Made by a program: the position numbers and the translations under genes | Notes under the pieces: generated by a model | Database searches by the model: none | The model's input: the letters and a program-made list of their open reading frames with translations, nothing else | Told to the model about the DNA's origin: nothing | Shown here: piece by piece, positions 53,793 through 62,303 of the stretch | How the letters are laid out: the number at the start of each line of letters is the position of its first letter | Numbering within the stretch: position 1 is the first letter of the stretch | DNA from: Flagellimonas hadalis | GTDB taxonomy: Bacteria; Bacteroidota; Bacteroidia; Flavobacteriales; Flavobacteriaceae | DNA length: 64,000 nucleotides | Assembly (NCBI RefSeq): GCF_007785775.2 | Contig: NZ_VNIK02000012.1 | Span: 18,417-82,416 of the forward strand | Reading direction: 5' to 3'

Positions 53793-55469
53793 TCATTCCA
53801 ACACCTCCCCAATGGGCCTGCCCGTGGTCCCGCTCGGGAACGCGATGCCCAATAGGGCGGAAATGGTTGGAGCAATGTCCGGAATCTCGGTTCGGTTCAC
53901 TGTACTGCCCTGCTTAATGCCCTTTCCGTAGAGCAATAGAGGCACATGTGTGTCATACACCTGAGGGGAACCGTGAGTGGAACCTGTTCTGCCACTTGAA
54001 TAAATGAACCCTGGATTGGGCACGATGAGCACATCTCCCGACCGTTTTTGGTTGTAGCCGTTCTGTAAAATATAGGGGATGCCCTTGGTATAATTGTTCG
54101 CCCACATTTGATGGCCCGTATAGACCTCACCAATGCCCTCATAGCTCAAAAGCTCCTTTGCAATATCCTCTTGCGCTTCTTTTAGATCGATGTCCAAATT
54201 GGCCAAAATCTTATGGTCCAGAAAAAGTTGATGGTTGGAGAGGTCCTTTACCACATCGGTAGTCCCATATTTATATTTCAGGAATTCTGCAAACTTGGCC
54301 TGAAGCCCTTTCATATCCAAATATCCCGCTGGTATTTTTGAATCCTTCAAATAAGCAGGCACATCGATGGCAGCATGGTCGGCCGTAAGAAAAACCGTGT
54401 ACTCGCCCTCGCCCACCTTTTCATCCAAAGCAGCAAAAAAACGGGCCAAATCTTGGTCCAACCGTATGTACGTATCTTCAATTTCCTTTGAATTCACCCC
54501 AAAAAAGTGGCCCACATAATCCGTACTGGAAAAGCTTACCGCCAAAAAGTCGGTAATGGTATCCACACCCAAATCCTCTCCTTCCAAGGCCGCCAAAGCA
54601 AAATCAGCGGTCATGCTATTACCATAAGGTGTGCTCCGCAATAGACCAAACTGTCCGTTGGCCTCCCACAAAGCGGGAAGATCATGTGGAAAAGCCGAGG
54701 TAGTCTCCCCCTTGAACATTCCTTCATAGCTGTTGGCATCGATACCGCTTTCCACATAGGTTTCGATAGGCTTCAAGGTATTCCATGGTTTTTTATAGGC
54801 TTCCACGGCATCTGAATTGTTAAAGTCAACCACCCATTGTGGCAACGCATCCATATAATAGGAACTGGTGATCCAGTTTCCTGCCGCCCCACCTTCAAAC
54901 CAATAGGCGGCATTGGCCGTATGGCCCGCAGGAAGTACGGCACCCCTGTCCTTCAAGGCCACACCGATTACTTTGCCCCTTTTTTGGGTATGCATCCGCA
55001 ACTCGTCGGTAACCGTGGTGGTCAGCATTCGGTGGGGCGACATTTGCCCAGCATCGGAAGTGGTCCCTATTGAAGTATAACTATCATCCCCGGCACAGTA
55101 GACATCGGTGCCCGTTTCCTTATTGTACCAATCATTGCCAATGATACCGTGTGTGGCAGGTGTTGTTCCCGTATAGACCGATGCATGGCCTGGACCGGTG
55201 CTCGTCGGCGCATAGTTATAGTGATGGTTTTTGCAATTGAACCCTTGGTTCACCAACCTTTTGAAGCCGCCTTCACCATATTGTGTCCAAAAACGGGTAA
55301 GGTAGTCATAGCGCATTTGGTCCACTATGATGCCTACCACCAATTTGGGCGTATGGGCTATGGGTTCGGGCTGTTGTTCTTCGGTTATGCTCTTCTTTTT
55401 ACGTTGACCATAGGATAAACTGGTCATGAACATTACTAACAGCAATAAAATGAGGTTGGTTTTTCTCAT
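53793..55469 (-). CDS. PafA-type alkaline phosphatase family protein
   Basis: 558 residues. Signal peptide (ending SLSYGQ) then the metal site VVGIIVDQMRYDYL, the nucleophile Thr in NYAPTSTGPGHASVYTG (about residue 88), Asn in GIIGNDWYN, and the Lys-x-Arg phosphate clamp in GVALKDRGAVLPAGH. The second metal set is in SFSSTDYVGHFFG and FLTADHAA. This is the pattern of PafA, the calcium-activated phosphatase common in marine Bacteroidota. Periplasmic or secreted. A TAGCTTTG element (55501-55494) lies 25 bases before the ATG. Confidence 0.95.
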   Translation of the reverse strand: MRKTNLILLLLVMFMTSLSYGQRKKKSITEEQQPEPIAHTPKLVVGIIVDQMRYDYLTRFWTQYGEGGFKRLVNQGFNCKNHHYNYAPTSTGPGHASVYTGTTPATHGIIGNDWYNKETGTDVYCAGDDSYTSIGTTSDAGQMSPHRMLTTTVTDELRMHTQKRGKVIGVALKDRGAVLPAGHTANAAYWFEGGAAGNWITSSYYMDALPQWVVDFNNSDAVEAYKKPWNTLKPIETYVESGIDANSYEGMFKGETTSAFPHDLPALWEANGQFGLLRSTPYGNSMTADFALAALEGEDLGVDTITDFLAVSFSSTDYVGHFFGVNSKEIEDTYIRLDQDLARFFAALDEKVGEGEYTVFLTADHAAIDVPAYLKDSKIPAGYLDMKGLQAKFAEFLKYKYGTTDVVKDLSNHQLFLDHKILANLDIDLKEAQEDIAKELLSYEGIGEVYTGHQMWANNYTKGIPYILQNGYNQKRSGDVLIVPNPGFIYSSGRTGSTHGSPQVYDTHVPLLLYGKGIKQGSTVNRTEIPDIAPTISALLGIAFPSGTTGRPIGEVLE

Positions 55470-55493
55470 GGTGTGGATTTAATCAAACTAGGA

Positions 55494-55501
55494 CAAAGCT
55501 A
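55494..55501 (-). promoter_or_regulatory. Promoter -7 element of the PafA-like gene
   Basis: TAGCTTTG on the minus strand is an exact TAnnTTTG, 25 bases before the ATG at 55469. No clear -33 element or phosphate-box was seen, so induction by phosphate limitation is not shown. Confidence 0.5.
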
Positions 55502-55588
55502 TTCAATTATCACTTTTAAAAAGTTTAAATGAAGGTTAAATGCCCAACAATATTCTTATTTTTATCACCTCAAGCCCATATCGAGCAC

Positions 55589-56326
55589 ATGAAACATCTA
55601 GAAGCGATTGGAAAATACTTCATCATGGTCTGGGAAGTATTTAAAAAACCGACCAAATGGCCCATCATGAAGTCCTTGATCCTAAAGGAGATAGATGAGC
55701 TGATTTATGGGTCCATGGGAATCATCATCTTTATTTCCTTTTTTATCGGTGGGGTGGTCACCATCCAAACAGCCCTAAACCTGAACAGTCCCCTATTACC
55801 TAAAAGTCTTATCGGCTTTGCTACAAGACAGTCCGTGATCTTGGAATTTGCACCTACCTTCACCTCCATCATCATGGCGGGTAAAGTGGGGTCCTATATC
55901 ACATCGAGCATTGGCACCATGCGGGTGACCGAGCAGATAGACGCCCTTGAGGTGATGGGTGTGAATTCCCTCAATTATCTGGTGTTCCCCAAGATCATCG
56001 CCACCATGATGTACCCTTTTGCCGTGGCCATTTCCATGTTCGTCGGCATATTGGGCGGATGGATAGCCGCAGTTTTCGGGGGGTATGCCCCAAGCGGGGA
56101 GTTCATCAAAGGGCTCCAGTTGGATTTTGACTCGTTCCATGTGACTTACGCTTTCATCAAATCGGTGGTGTTTGCCTTCGTGATCGCCACTGTACCTTCC
56201 TACCACGGTTTCTACATGAAAGGCGGTGCCCTTGAAGTGGGCAAGGCCAGCACCACATCCTTTGTTTGGACGAGTGTGGTCATCATCATAACGAACTATA
56301 TCCTAACCCAATTACTGCTAGGCTAA
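55589..56326 (+). CDS. mlaE: MlaE-type ABC transporter permease
   Basis: 245 residues from the ATG at 55589 (MKHLEAIGKYFIMVWEVFKK); the longer frame upstream is AT-rich spacer. About five membrane segments and the conserved EQIDALEVMGVNSLNYLVFP block mark the MlaE/YrbE family, which moves phospholipids between inner and outer membranes. It shares the bases TAATG with the ATPase gene. No MlaD/MCE-type gene is adjacent. Confidence 0.93.
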   Translation: MKHLEAIGKYFIMVWEVFKKPTKWPIMKSLILKEIDELIYGSMGIIIFISFFIGGVVTIQTALNLNSPLLPKSLIGFATRQSVILEFAPTFTSIIMAGKVGSYITSSIGTMRVTEQIDALEVMGVNSLNYLVFPKIIATMMYPFAVAISMFVGILGGWIAAVFGGYAPSGEFIKGLQLDFDSFHVTYAFIKSVVFAFVIATVPSYHGFYMKGGALEVGKASTTSFVWTSVVIIITNYILTQLLLG

Positions 56327-57093
56327 TGATAGAAGTTGAAGACGTACATAAATCGTTCGGGGACAACCATGTCCTGAAAGGGATCTCCACCGTTTTTGAA
56401 AAAGGGAAAACCAATCTTATCATTGGACAGAGTGGATCGGGAAAAACTGTTTTCCTCAAATGTCTCCTGGGCCTTTTTGAACCCGACGAGGGACAAATCT
56501 GTTATAACGGCCAATATTATTCGGAGCTTTCCAACAGCGAACGTCGCGATCTGCGACAAGAAATGGGGATGGTGTTCCAAGGAAGCGCCCTGTTCGATTC
56601 CATGACCGTGGAGGGGAATGTGATGTTCCCTTTGGACATGTTCACCAAACAGTCCAAATCGGAAATGCAGGACCGGGTGGATTTTGTGCTGAAACGCGTG
56701 AACCTGGTCGATGCCCATAAGAGATATCCATCCGAAATCTCGGGAGGGATGCAAAAGAGGGTGGCCATTGCCAGGGCCATCGTCATGAACCCAAAGTACC
56801 TGTTCTGTGATGAACCCAATTCTGGCCTCGACCCCAAGACCGCCATCTTGATCGACAACCTCATCCACGAGATCACCCAAGAATATGACATCACCACCAT
56901 CATCAACACCCATGATATGAACTCGGTGATGGAAATCGGTGAAAAGATCATCTTCCTCAAAAATGGGTATAAAGAATGGGAAGGTACCAATAAGGAAATC
57001 TTCAAGACGGACAACGAAGCAGTGACCGACTTTGTGTATTCTTCCGAGCTTTTCAAAAAAGTGCGGCAAATGTATATCGAGGAACGGAATTAG
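56326..57093 (+). CDS. mlaF: MlaF-type ABC transporter ATP-binding protein
   Basis: 255 residues from the ATG at 56326 (MIEVEDVHKSFGDNHVLKGI). Walker A GQSGSGKTVFLKC, Q-loop MVFQGSALFDSMT, signature EISGGMQKRVAIARAI, Walker B LFCDEPNSGLDP and switch His NTHDMNSVMEIG are all intact. It powers the MlaE permease encoded just upstream, with which it shares a TAATG junction. The substrate-carrying MCE protein must be encoded elsewhere. Confidence 0.95.
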   Translation: MIEVEDVHKSFGDNHVLKGISTVFEKGKTNLIIGQSGSGKTVFLKCLLGLFEPDEGQICYNGQYYSELSNSERRDLRQEMGMVFQGSALFDSMTVEGNVMFPLDMFTKQSKSEMQDRVDFVLKRVNLVDAHKRYPSEISGGMQKRVAIARAIVMNPKYLFCDEPNSGLDPKTAILIDNLIHEITQEYDITTIINTHDMNSVMEIGEKIIFLKNGYKEWEGTNKEIFKTDNEAVTDFVYSSELFKKVRQMYIEERN

Positions 57094-57215
57094 TTTTTTG
57101 TTATTCAGTTGTTCCGTTATTGCTCACTGCAGCCTGAGCACTTATGATTTGGTGCTTGTACTTGCCACTTGAAACCAGAAACTTGCAAACTGACTTCTGG
57201 CTTATGACCATTAAA

Positions 57216-58670
57216 TCACTCCACTTCTTTCACGACGATGGTAGAATCCCGCAAACGTATTTTTAACCACGTCTGCATTTTTTTGATGTCGGCCTCTTTT
57301 TGGGCATTCTGTATCCCTTGTTTCCATTTTACTTCAAAGACCGGAACCGTGTCCAATTTCTTAAAATCGGTCTGGATCTGGTACGAAAATCCCAATCGCT
57401 CGATGTTGCCGTAATTGGCCCTGGCCTCAGCACTCACATCTTTGAAAGGGACCTGTTTGCCCATGTTCTTTGTCAAAATGGCCACTTCCTCTTCCAATAG
57501 CCTGATCTGTTCATCCTTGTTCAGCAGATCTGCCTTGTTCCTTTCATACAGTTCGCTCACAAAATTGAATTTTTCCTCGGAATCGTCCCTTCCTCCTTGT
57601 ATGACATGGAGTTCCGCATTCTTCAAACGGGAATATTGATTCTTTTGGGTCCTCCAAGTGTTCACTACATTTTCAGGGATAAGCTCATCCCCCATACAGA
57701 CCACTTCGATGAGTGAAGATCCATCGTCCACATATTCAATCTTCGTGAGGTTGTCCACATACCTTCCCGCACCGTTGAACTGGTACACTTCGATGGTCTC
57801 ATCCAAAAACTGCTGCGCCTGTTTTCTGAAAAGGGACTCCTGAAAGACATTATAAAAGGTGAAACCCGCCGGAATCATCACCAAAATACCCGTGATGGAA
57901 GCCAGTCGCGCAATCATACGCCTTCGCTGGGAATTGGCGTAGCGCACCATGGGGAACCGTAAAAACTTGATGACCAAAAAAGTGGCCAGACCAATAAAAA
58001 TCGTGTTGATGGTAAACAGGTACATGGCGCCAGCCGCATACAAAGGTTTGCCTATGGCCAGCCCAAAACCTACCGTACAGAGTGGCGGCATCAATGCTGT
58101 GGCAATGGCCACCCCAAAGATCACGCTGGCTATGGTCCCTTTTTTGGCCCGGGCAATCACCAATGCCAAACCACCAAAAAAAGCGATCAATACGTCTCGG
58201 ATATCCGGTTTGGTCCGTGCCAATAGTTCTGAGGATTCATCCCGAAGAGGGAAAAGGTAGAAGAACAGAAAGGCCGTGACCACACTCAGGACCACCATTA
58301 CCGTGAAATTCTTCAGGGATCGCCTCAATGTATCGATATCGTTGATGGCCAAGGACATGCCCATACCCAAAATGGGGCCCATCAAGGGGGAGATCAACAT
58401 CGCTCCGATCACCACCGCCGTGGAATTGGCATTCAAACCAACGGAGGCGATAAAAATGGAACAGATCAAGATCCATGAGGTGTGGCCCTTAAAAGTAATA
58501 TCAGCAATGATGGATTCCTTGGTCGCCGTGGCATCCGTATTGGTACGAATCTCTAACAGCTCAGAAAGGAACTTCCGTACACTGCCCACAAGCCCCTTGA
58601 AATCCTTTTTTACCTCATCCCCACTATCCTGATTGGGAACAGCCCCTTTTTCCAGTTGATCTTCGCTCAT
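57216..58670 (-). CDS. DUF389-family membrane protein
   Basis: 484 residues from the ATG at 58670 (MSEDQLEKGAVPNQDSGDEV), four bases after the manC stop; a start eight codons earlier would overlap manC. The DUF389 core (about 65-270) has six or so membrane segments with NSTAVVIGAMLISPLMGPIL and RAKKGTIASVIFGVAIATAL MPPLC-type motifs. A large soluble C-terminal part follows, with a predicted coiled coil (NKDEQIRLLEEEVAILTKNM). Function not established for the family. The 57094-57215 spacer before it holds only repeat-like fragments. Confidence 0.88.
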   Translation of the reverse strand: MSEDQLEKGAVPNQDSGDEVKKDFKGLVGSVRKFLSELLEIRTNTDATATKESIIADITFKGHTSWILICSIFIASVGLNANSTAVVIGAMLISPLMGPILGMGMSLAINDIDTLRRSLKNFTVMVVLSVVTAFLFFYLFPLRDESSELLARTKPDIRDVLIAFFGGLALVIARAKKGTIASVIFGVAIATALMPPLCTVGFGLAIGKPLYAAGAMYLFTINTIFIGLATFLVIKFLRFPMVRYANSQRRRMIARLASITGILVMIPAGFTFYNVFQESLFRKQAQQFLDETIEVYQFNGAGRYVDNLTKIEYVDDGSSLIEVVCMGDELIPENVVNTWRTQKNQYSRLKNAELHVIQGGRDDSEEKFNFVSELYERNKADLLNKDEQIRLLEEEVAILTKNMGKQVPFKDVSAEARANYGNIERLGFSYQIQTDFKKLDTVPVFEVKWKQGIQNAQKEADIKKMQTWLKIRLRDSTIVVKEVE

Positions 58671-58674
58671 ATTT

Positions 58675-59754
58675 TTATGCAAACTTGTCGCCAAACGTTT
58701 CTTTCACTTGGCCCAATACTTTTTTGATGTCCTGTTGTTTGGACTTGGGGTAGATCAACAAGACCTCTTCCTTATCCACGATGATGTAATCTTCCAATCC
58801 GTCCACGACCACAATTTTCCCCTTTGGGGAACGGATCATATTGCCCTTGGCATTTTCCAACACAACACTGGCATTGACCACGGCATTGCCGGATGGATCT
58901 TTGTCCAATTTATCATACAGTGCTCCCCAAGTCCCCAAATCGTTCCAGTCAAAGGAAGCAGAAAGGGTGTATATGGAACTGGACTGTTCCAAGATGGCAT
59001 AATCTATGGAGATGTTTTCCGCCTTGGCATAGTTCTCTTGGATGAATCCCTTCTCCTCCCCAGTATTATAGCAGGAAATCCCCTTGCCAAAAAGTTCATA
59101 CTGCCCAGGTTGATAGCTCTTGAAAGCATCCACTATGGTCTGGACACTCCACATGAAAATACCTGCGTTCCAAAGGAAATTGCCCTGGGCCAAAAACTCC
59201 TTTGCCGTTTCATAATCCGGTTTTTCCCTAAACTGGGACACGGTTTTCAGTTTTTCGTCACTTCCTTTTTCAAATTCGATGTATCCAAAGCCCGTATTGG
59301 GGAATGTGGGCTGAATGCCCAAGGTGCAGAGCACGTTTTCCTTTTCACATTTATCGAAACATGCGGTGACATCCTTTTCAAAAGCCTCTTCATCCTCGAT
59401 CCAGTGATCACTGGGCGCCACGATCATCACAGCGTTGGGATTCATTTTTTGGATTTTCAATGATGCGTAAAGAATACAGGGGGCCGTATTGCGCATAGCG
59501 GGTTCCAAGACCACCTGTTCCGGTTTTACCTTTGGTAATTGCTCCAGCACCAAGTCGTTGTAGCGTTCGTTGGTCAAGATCAGTATGTTCTCTGTGGGGA
59601 TAAACCTGTTCAACCGATCGAATGTCTTTTGGATCAATGTCTTCCCTGTTCCCAACATATCGTGGAACTGTTTGGGGTTGGCGGTGGTGCTTACAGGCCA
59701 AAATCGAGATCCTACTCCTCCCGCCATCAAGACGGCGTAATAATTCTTGTTCAT
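58675..59754 (-). CDS. manC: Mannose-1-phosphate guanylyltransferase
   Basis: 359 residues. The nucleotide-binding start AVLMAGGVGSRFWPVSTTAN and PKQFHDMLGTGKTLIQKTFD are diagnostic; SDHWIEDEEAF and FREKPDYETAKEFL follow. There is no phosphomannose-isomerase cupin domain at the C-terminus, so it is the monofunctional form. It makes GDP-mannose for surface polysaccharides and fucose-type sugars. Same strand as the SprT-like gene 14 bases upstream and the DUF389 gene downstream. Confidence 0.96.
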   Translation of the reverse strand: MNKNYYAVLMAGGVGSRFWPVSTTANPKQFHDMLGTGKTLIQKTFDRLNRFIPTENILILTNERYNDLVLEQLPKVKPEQVVLEPAMRNTAPCILYASLKIQKMNPNAVMIVAPSDHWIEDEEAFEKDVTACFDKCEKENVLCTLGIQPTFPNTGFGYIEFEKGSDEKLKTVSQFREKPDYETAKEFLAQGNFLWNAGIFMWSVQTIVDAFKSYQPGQYELFGKGISCYNTGEEKGFIQENYAKAENISIDYAILEQSSSIYTLSASFDWNDLGTWGALYDKLDKDPSGNAVVNASVVLENAKGNMIRSPKGKIVVVDGLEDYIIVDKEEVLLIYPKSKQQDIKKVLGQVKETFGDKFA

Positions 59755-59768
59755 TTGTCTTGTTGCTT

Positions 59769-60392
59769 TTACATTGATGGCCCTTCAGGTCTATCTCGAA
59801 CCAACTCTACTTCGGCATTGGGCTGGAACAAATATAACCTACCCGTGGACAACTCCACACATTCATAGCGTTTCACCTTTTTGTCCCCTTTTTGGAACAA
59901 CCTTCCATTATATAGCCTAAAAATACTGCCTTTTGGCAATTCATACACATAACTCTCCTTTCTTTCCTCCTCATCAAATGCCTTGAGCGCAATGGACAAA
60001 CGGGCATCCGTACTACTGCTTGCCTTTGGGTTCTTGAAATGGTTCGCAATGATGGGCAATAATTGATTTGGAAACACCTCTGGCCGGATGAACGGAACCA
60101 TTAGATGTTGGAAGGTACGTTTCCACTCCACCCCATGCGGCAATATTCGCCGGCCATATTGTTCAAAGGCCACCAAATGCGCAATTTCGTGGATGAGCGT
60201 GATCAGAAATCGGTATTTGTTCAATGATGCGTTCACCGTGATCATGTGAAGCCCATTGGGCAGCCTACGGTAATCGCCATGGCGGGTGACCCTGTGGTTC
60301 ACGATCTTGAGATGCACCCCATGGGTCTTGATGAGTTCAAAACATGGAGGTACGGCCCGTTCCGGCAAGTATTTTTCGAGTGCGGTGTTCAC
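59769..60392 (-). CDS. SprT-like zinc-metallopeptidase-fold protein
   Basis: 207 residues beginning with GTG (MNTALEKYLPERAVPPCFEL); no ATG is available in frame. The zinc site is HEIAHLVAFEQYGRRILPHG (His, Glu, His), followed by GVEWKRTFQHLM, as in SprT/Spartan-type domains. The C-terminal part forms a small beta domain (GSIFRLYNGRLFQKGDKKVK) typical of Bacteroidota members. No signal, so cytoplasmic. Eukaryotic relatives cut DNA-protein crosslinks; the bacterial role is unknown. Confidence 0.9.
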   Translation of the reverse strand: MNTALEKYLPERAVPPCFELIKTHGVHLKIVNHRVTRHGDYRRLPNGLHMITVNASLNKYRFLITLIHEIAHLVAFEQYGRRILPHGVEWKRTFQHLMVPFIRPEVFPNQLLPIIANHFKNPKASSSTDARLSIALKAFDEEERKESYVYELPKGSIFRLYNGRLFQKGDKKVKRYECVELSTGRLYLFQPNAEVELVRDRPEGPSM

Positions 60393-60441
60393 TGGAACAA
60401 AGATACATTTTAAGTACGGACTACCACTCTCGCAGTCATTG

Positions 60442-61119
60442 TCATGGCGTACTATTGCTCACCTGCAGCAACTTTCCGTTGTACAGCTTTTGCCCCGTCA
60501 ACGCAAACTCCTTGATATATGTAGCCATTTCCAGAGCGGTCACGGGCGCCTGATAGCCTGGAAAGGCCTCTTCCAGCATTTCGGTCTGCACAGCACCCAA
60601 AGCCAGCACATTGAAACTGGGGCCGGTTTCCTTGAACTCTTCTGCCCAAAGCTCCGTCAACGTGATGACCGCCCCTTTACTGGAACTGTAGGCTGATAGT
60701 CCCGGGAACTTCACACTGCCCTGCACGCCACCCATGGAACTAATGGTGACGACATGGCCATTTTTACCCATTTTGGGCAGTACGGTCTTGGTAATTTCGG
60801 CCACACCGAACACGTTTACTTTGTAAACGTCCTCAAATTCCTTGGAGGTAATCTCCAAAAAAGGTTTGTTGAGCAAGCGACCCGCATTGTTGATAAGTAC
60901 GTCCACAGTGTTCCATTCCTTCAAAAATCCTTTGAGTTGCCCATAATCATCAGGGTTGCCCAAATCAAAGGGGATTGCATGGACATTCGGGAGTTTCAAA
61001 TCCTGGACAGGTCGAGCATTTCGGGATAGGGACAGGACATGGTGACCTTCTTCAGCAAAAAGTTTTACCAATTCAAAACCGATGCCCCTACTGGTTCCCG
61101 TGATAATGATGTTCGCCAT
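60442..61119 (-). CDS. SDR-family NAD(P)-dependent oxidoreductase
   Basis: 225 residues. Cofactor loop ITGTSRGIGFELVKL, NNAG in VLINNAGRLLNKP, catalytic Ser in VVTISSMGGVQG, and Tyr-x-x-x-Lys in SAYSSSKGAVITL are complete. The short length and the Asp/Arg features after strand 2 (LSRNARPV) suggest NADP as cofactor. The substrate cannot be predicted. It lies 49 bases upstream of the SprT-like gene on the same strand. Confidence 0.94.
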   Translation of the reverse strand: MANIIITGTSRGIGFELVKLFAEEGHHVLSLSRNARPVQDLKLPNVHAIPFDLGNPDDYGQLKGFLKEWNTVDVLINNAGRLLNKPFLEITSKEFEDVYKVNVFGVAEITKTVLPKMGKNGHVVTISSMGGVQGSVKFPGLSAYSSSKGAVITLTELWAEEFKETGPSFNVLALGAVQTEMLEEAFPGYQAPVTALEMATYIKEFALTGQKLYNGKLLQVSNSTP

Positions 61120-61197
61120 GGCAGATACTATTTATTCATTCTGGGAACTAAAAATTCCCACCTACTTCGCTACGCCACTCGGAGTGACAATACTATG

Positions 61198-62187
61198 TTA
61201 TTTTTTCTGGATTTCCTGCGTTGGTGCATTCGCAATGCCTTCCAACACGGGTATGGTTTTGTTCACCAAGGTGGCCATGTGTGCAAAATCCATGATGTCC
61301 GTCTCGTCGCCCACTTTGTGGTAATGGTCAAAATTGGTGAAATCGAAGGTGCAGAAAGTGTGTGAGGGCACTCCAAATTCTTGATAGAATGCATAATTGT
61401 CCGACCGCTGGAACAGGTTATATTCCTTGGCCGTTGGCAAAAATCCGACTAGGTTTTCCTTAGCATATTTGTTGCTCACTTCGGCCAGGTTGGACATATC
61501 GTATCCCGTGATGTACATAAAATAGTCCTTTCCCTGCAAGGGCACCCCTGTCATTTCAAAATTGAGCATGGCATACAGGTTAAGTCCCTGCTCCTTGAGC
61601 TTTTTCGCCAAATGCTTGGACCCCAACAGTCCTTTTTCCTCAGCACTGAATAGGGCAAAGATCAAAGTCCGCTTATTGGTTTTCTGAGTGCCAAAATATC
61701 GGGCAAACTCCATTACCGTGCTGGTACCTGAGGCATTATCATTGGCCCCGTTGGCTATGTCGTCCCCATTCTCTGCTTTCACGACACCGATATGGTCGTA
61801 ATGTGCCCCGATAACAATATATTCATTCTTGAGTGCGGGGTCACTGCCTTCCACAATTCCCACAACGTTAAAAGATGGTTTCTCAAAATTGGAAAGGGTA
61901 TCCCTATATGTTTCAAAATAGGGCTTCACTCCGCTGGACTTGAAATGGTTCTCAATATATTTTGCGGCCATCTCTATTCCCTCACTGCCAGAGTCCCGAC
62001 CCTTTAGCTCATCGGAAGCCAAATAGTCCATTATTTTCCCAATGCGCTCTGCATCGGTAAATGTGCCTTCTCCCTTTTTGGTCGCTTCAGATCTGGATTT
62101 TGCCCCCAATGCTGTGGTCTGTTCAATTTTGCTTGGACCACAGGTCATCATGAAAAGGGCAGTAAAGGCATATAGGATTGTCTTCAT
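61198..62187 (-). CDS. M28-family metallopeptidase lipoprotein
   Basis: 329 residues. A lipobox MMTCGPSK gives a lipidated Cys near residue 16. The two-zinc site of M28 is intact: His in GAHYDHIGV, Asp in NGANDNASGTSTV, Glu-Glu in FSAEEKGLLGS, Glu in LNFEMTG and His in DHYHKVGDETD. It should be an aminopeptidase-type enzyme at the envelope. A terminator upstream separates it from the pdh genes. The 61120-61197 spacer after it holds only a short hairpin. Confidence 0.94.
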   Translation of the reverse strand: MKTILYAFTALFMMTCGPSKIEQTTALGAKSRSEATKKGEGTFTDAERIGKIMDYLASDELKGRDSGSEGIEMAAKYIENHFKSSGVKPYFETYRDTLSNFEKPSFNVVGIVEGSDPALKNEYIVIGAHYDHIGVVKAENGDDIANGANDNASGTSTVMEFARYFGTQKTNKRTLIFALFSAEEKGLLGSKHLAKKLKEQGLNLYAMLNFEMTGVPLQGKDYFMYITGYDMSNLAEVSNKYAKENLVGFLPTAKEYNLFQRSDNYAFYQEFGVPSHTFCTFDFTNFDHYHKVGDETDIMDFAHMATLVNKTIPVLEGIANAPTQEIQKK

Positions 62188-62216
62188 GTTTTTGCTTTTT
62201 TGGATTTTCTAAAGAT

Positions 62217-62247
62217 AAAAAAAGCATCCTAAAAAAGGATGCCTTTT
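62217..62247 (-). terminator. Intrinsic terminator of the pdh operon
   Basis: On the minus strand GCATCC (62242-62237) pairs with GGATGC (62229-62224) around a seven-base loop and is followed by seven T (62223-62217). It ends the transcript of pdhC 57 bases past its stop and isolates the M28 gene. Confidence 0.85.
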
Positions 62248-62257
62248 GATTTATGTA

Positions 62258-62301
62258 TTCTCGACTGCGCCTGTCTGCCGACAGGCATGCTCGAATTGAC
62301 A
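62258..62301. repeat. REP-like element with an inserted hairpin
   Basis: TTCTCGACTGCGC (62258-62270) and TGCTCGAATTGACA (62288-62301) are the two halves of one arm of the repeat at 33415-33487. They are split here by about 17 bases containing the perfect stem CCTGTC/GACAGG (62270-62275 with 62280-62285). It lies just past the pdhC stop. Confidence 0.65.
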
Positions 62302-62303
62302 GC

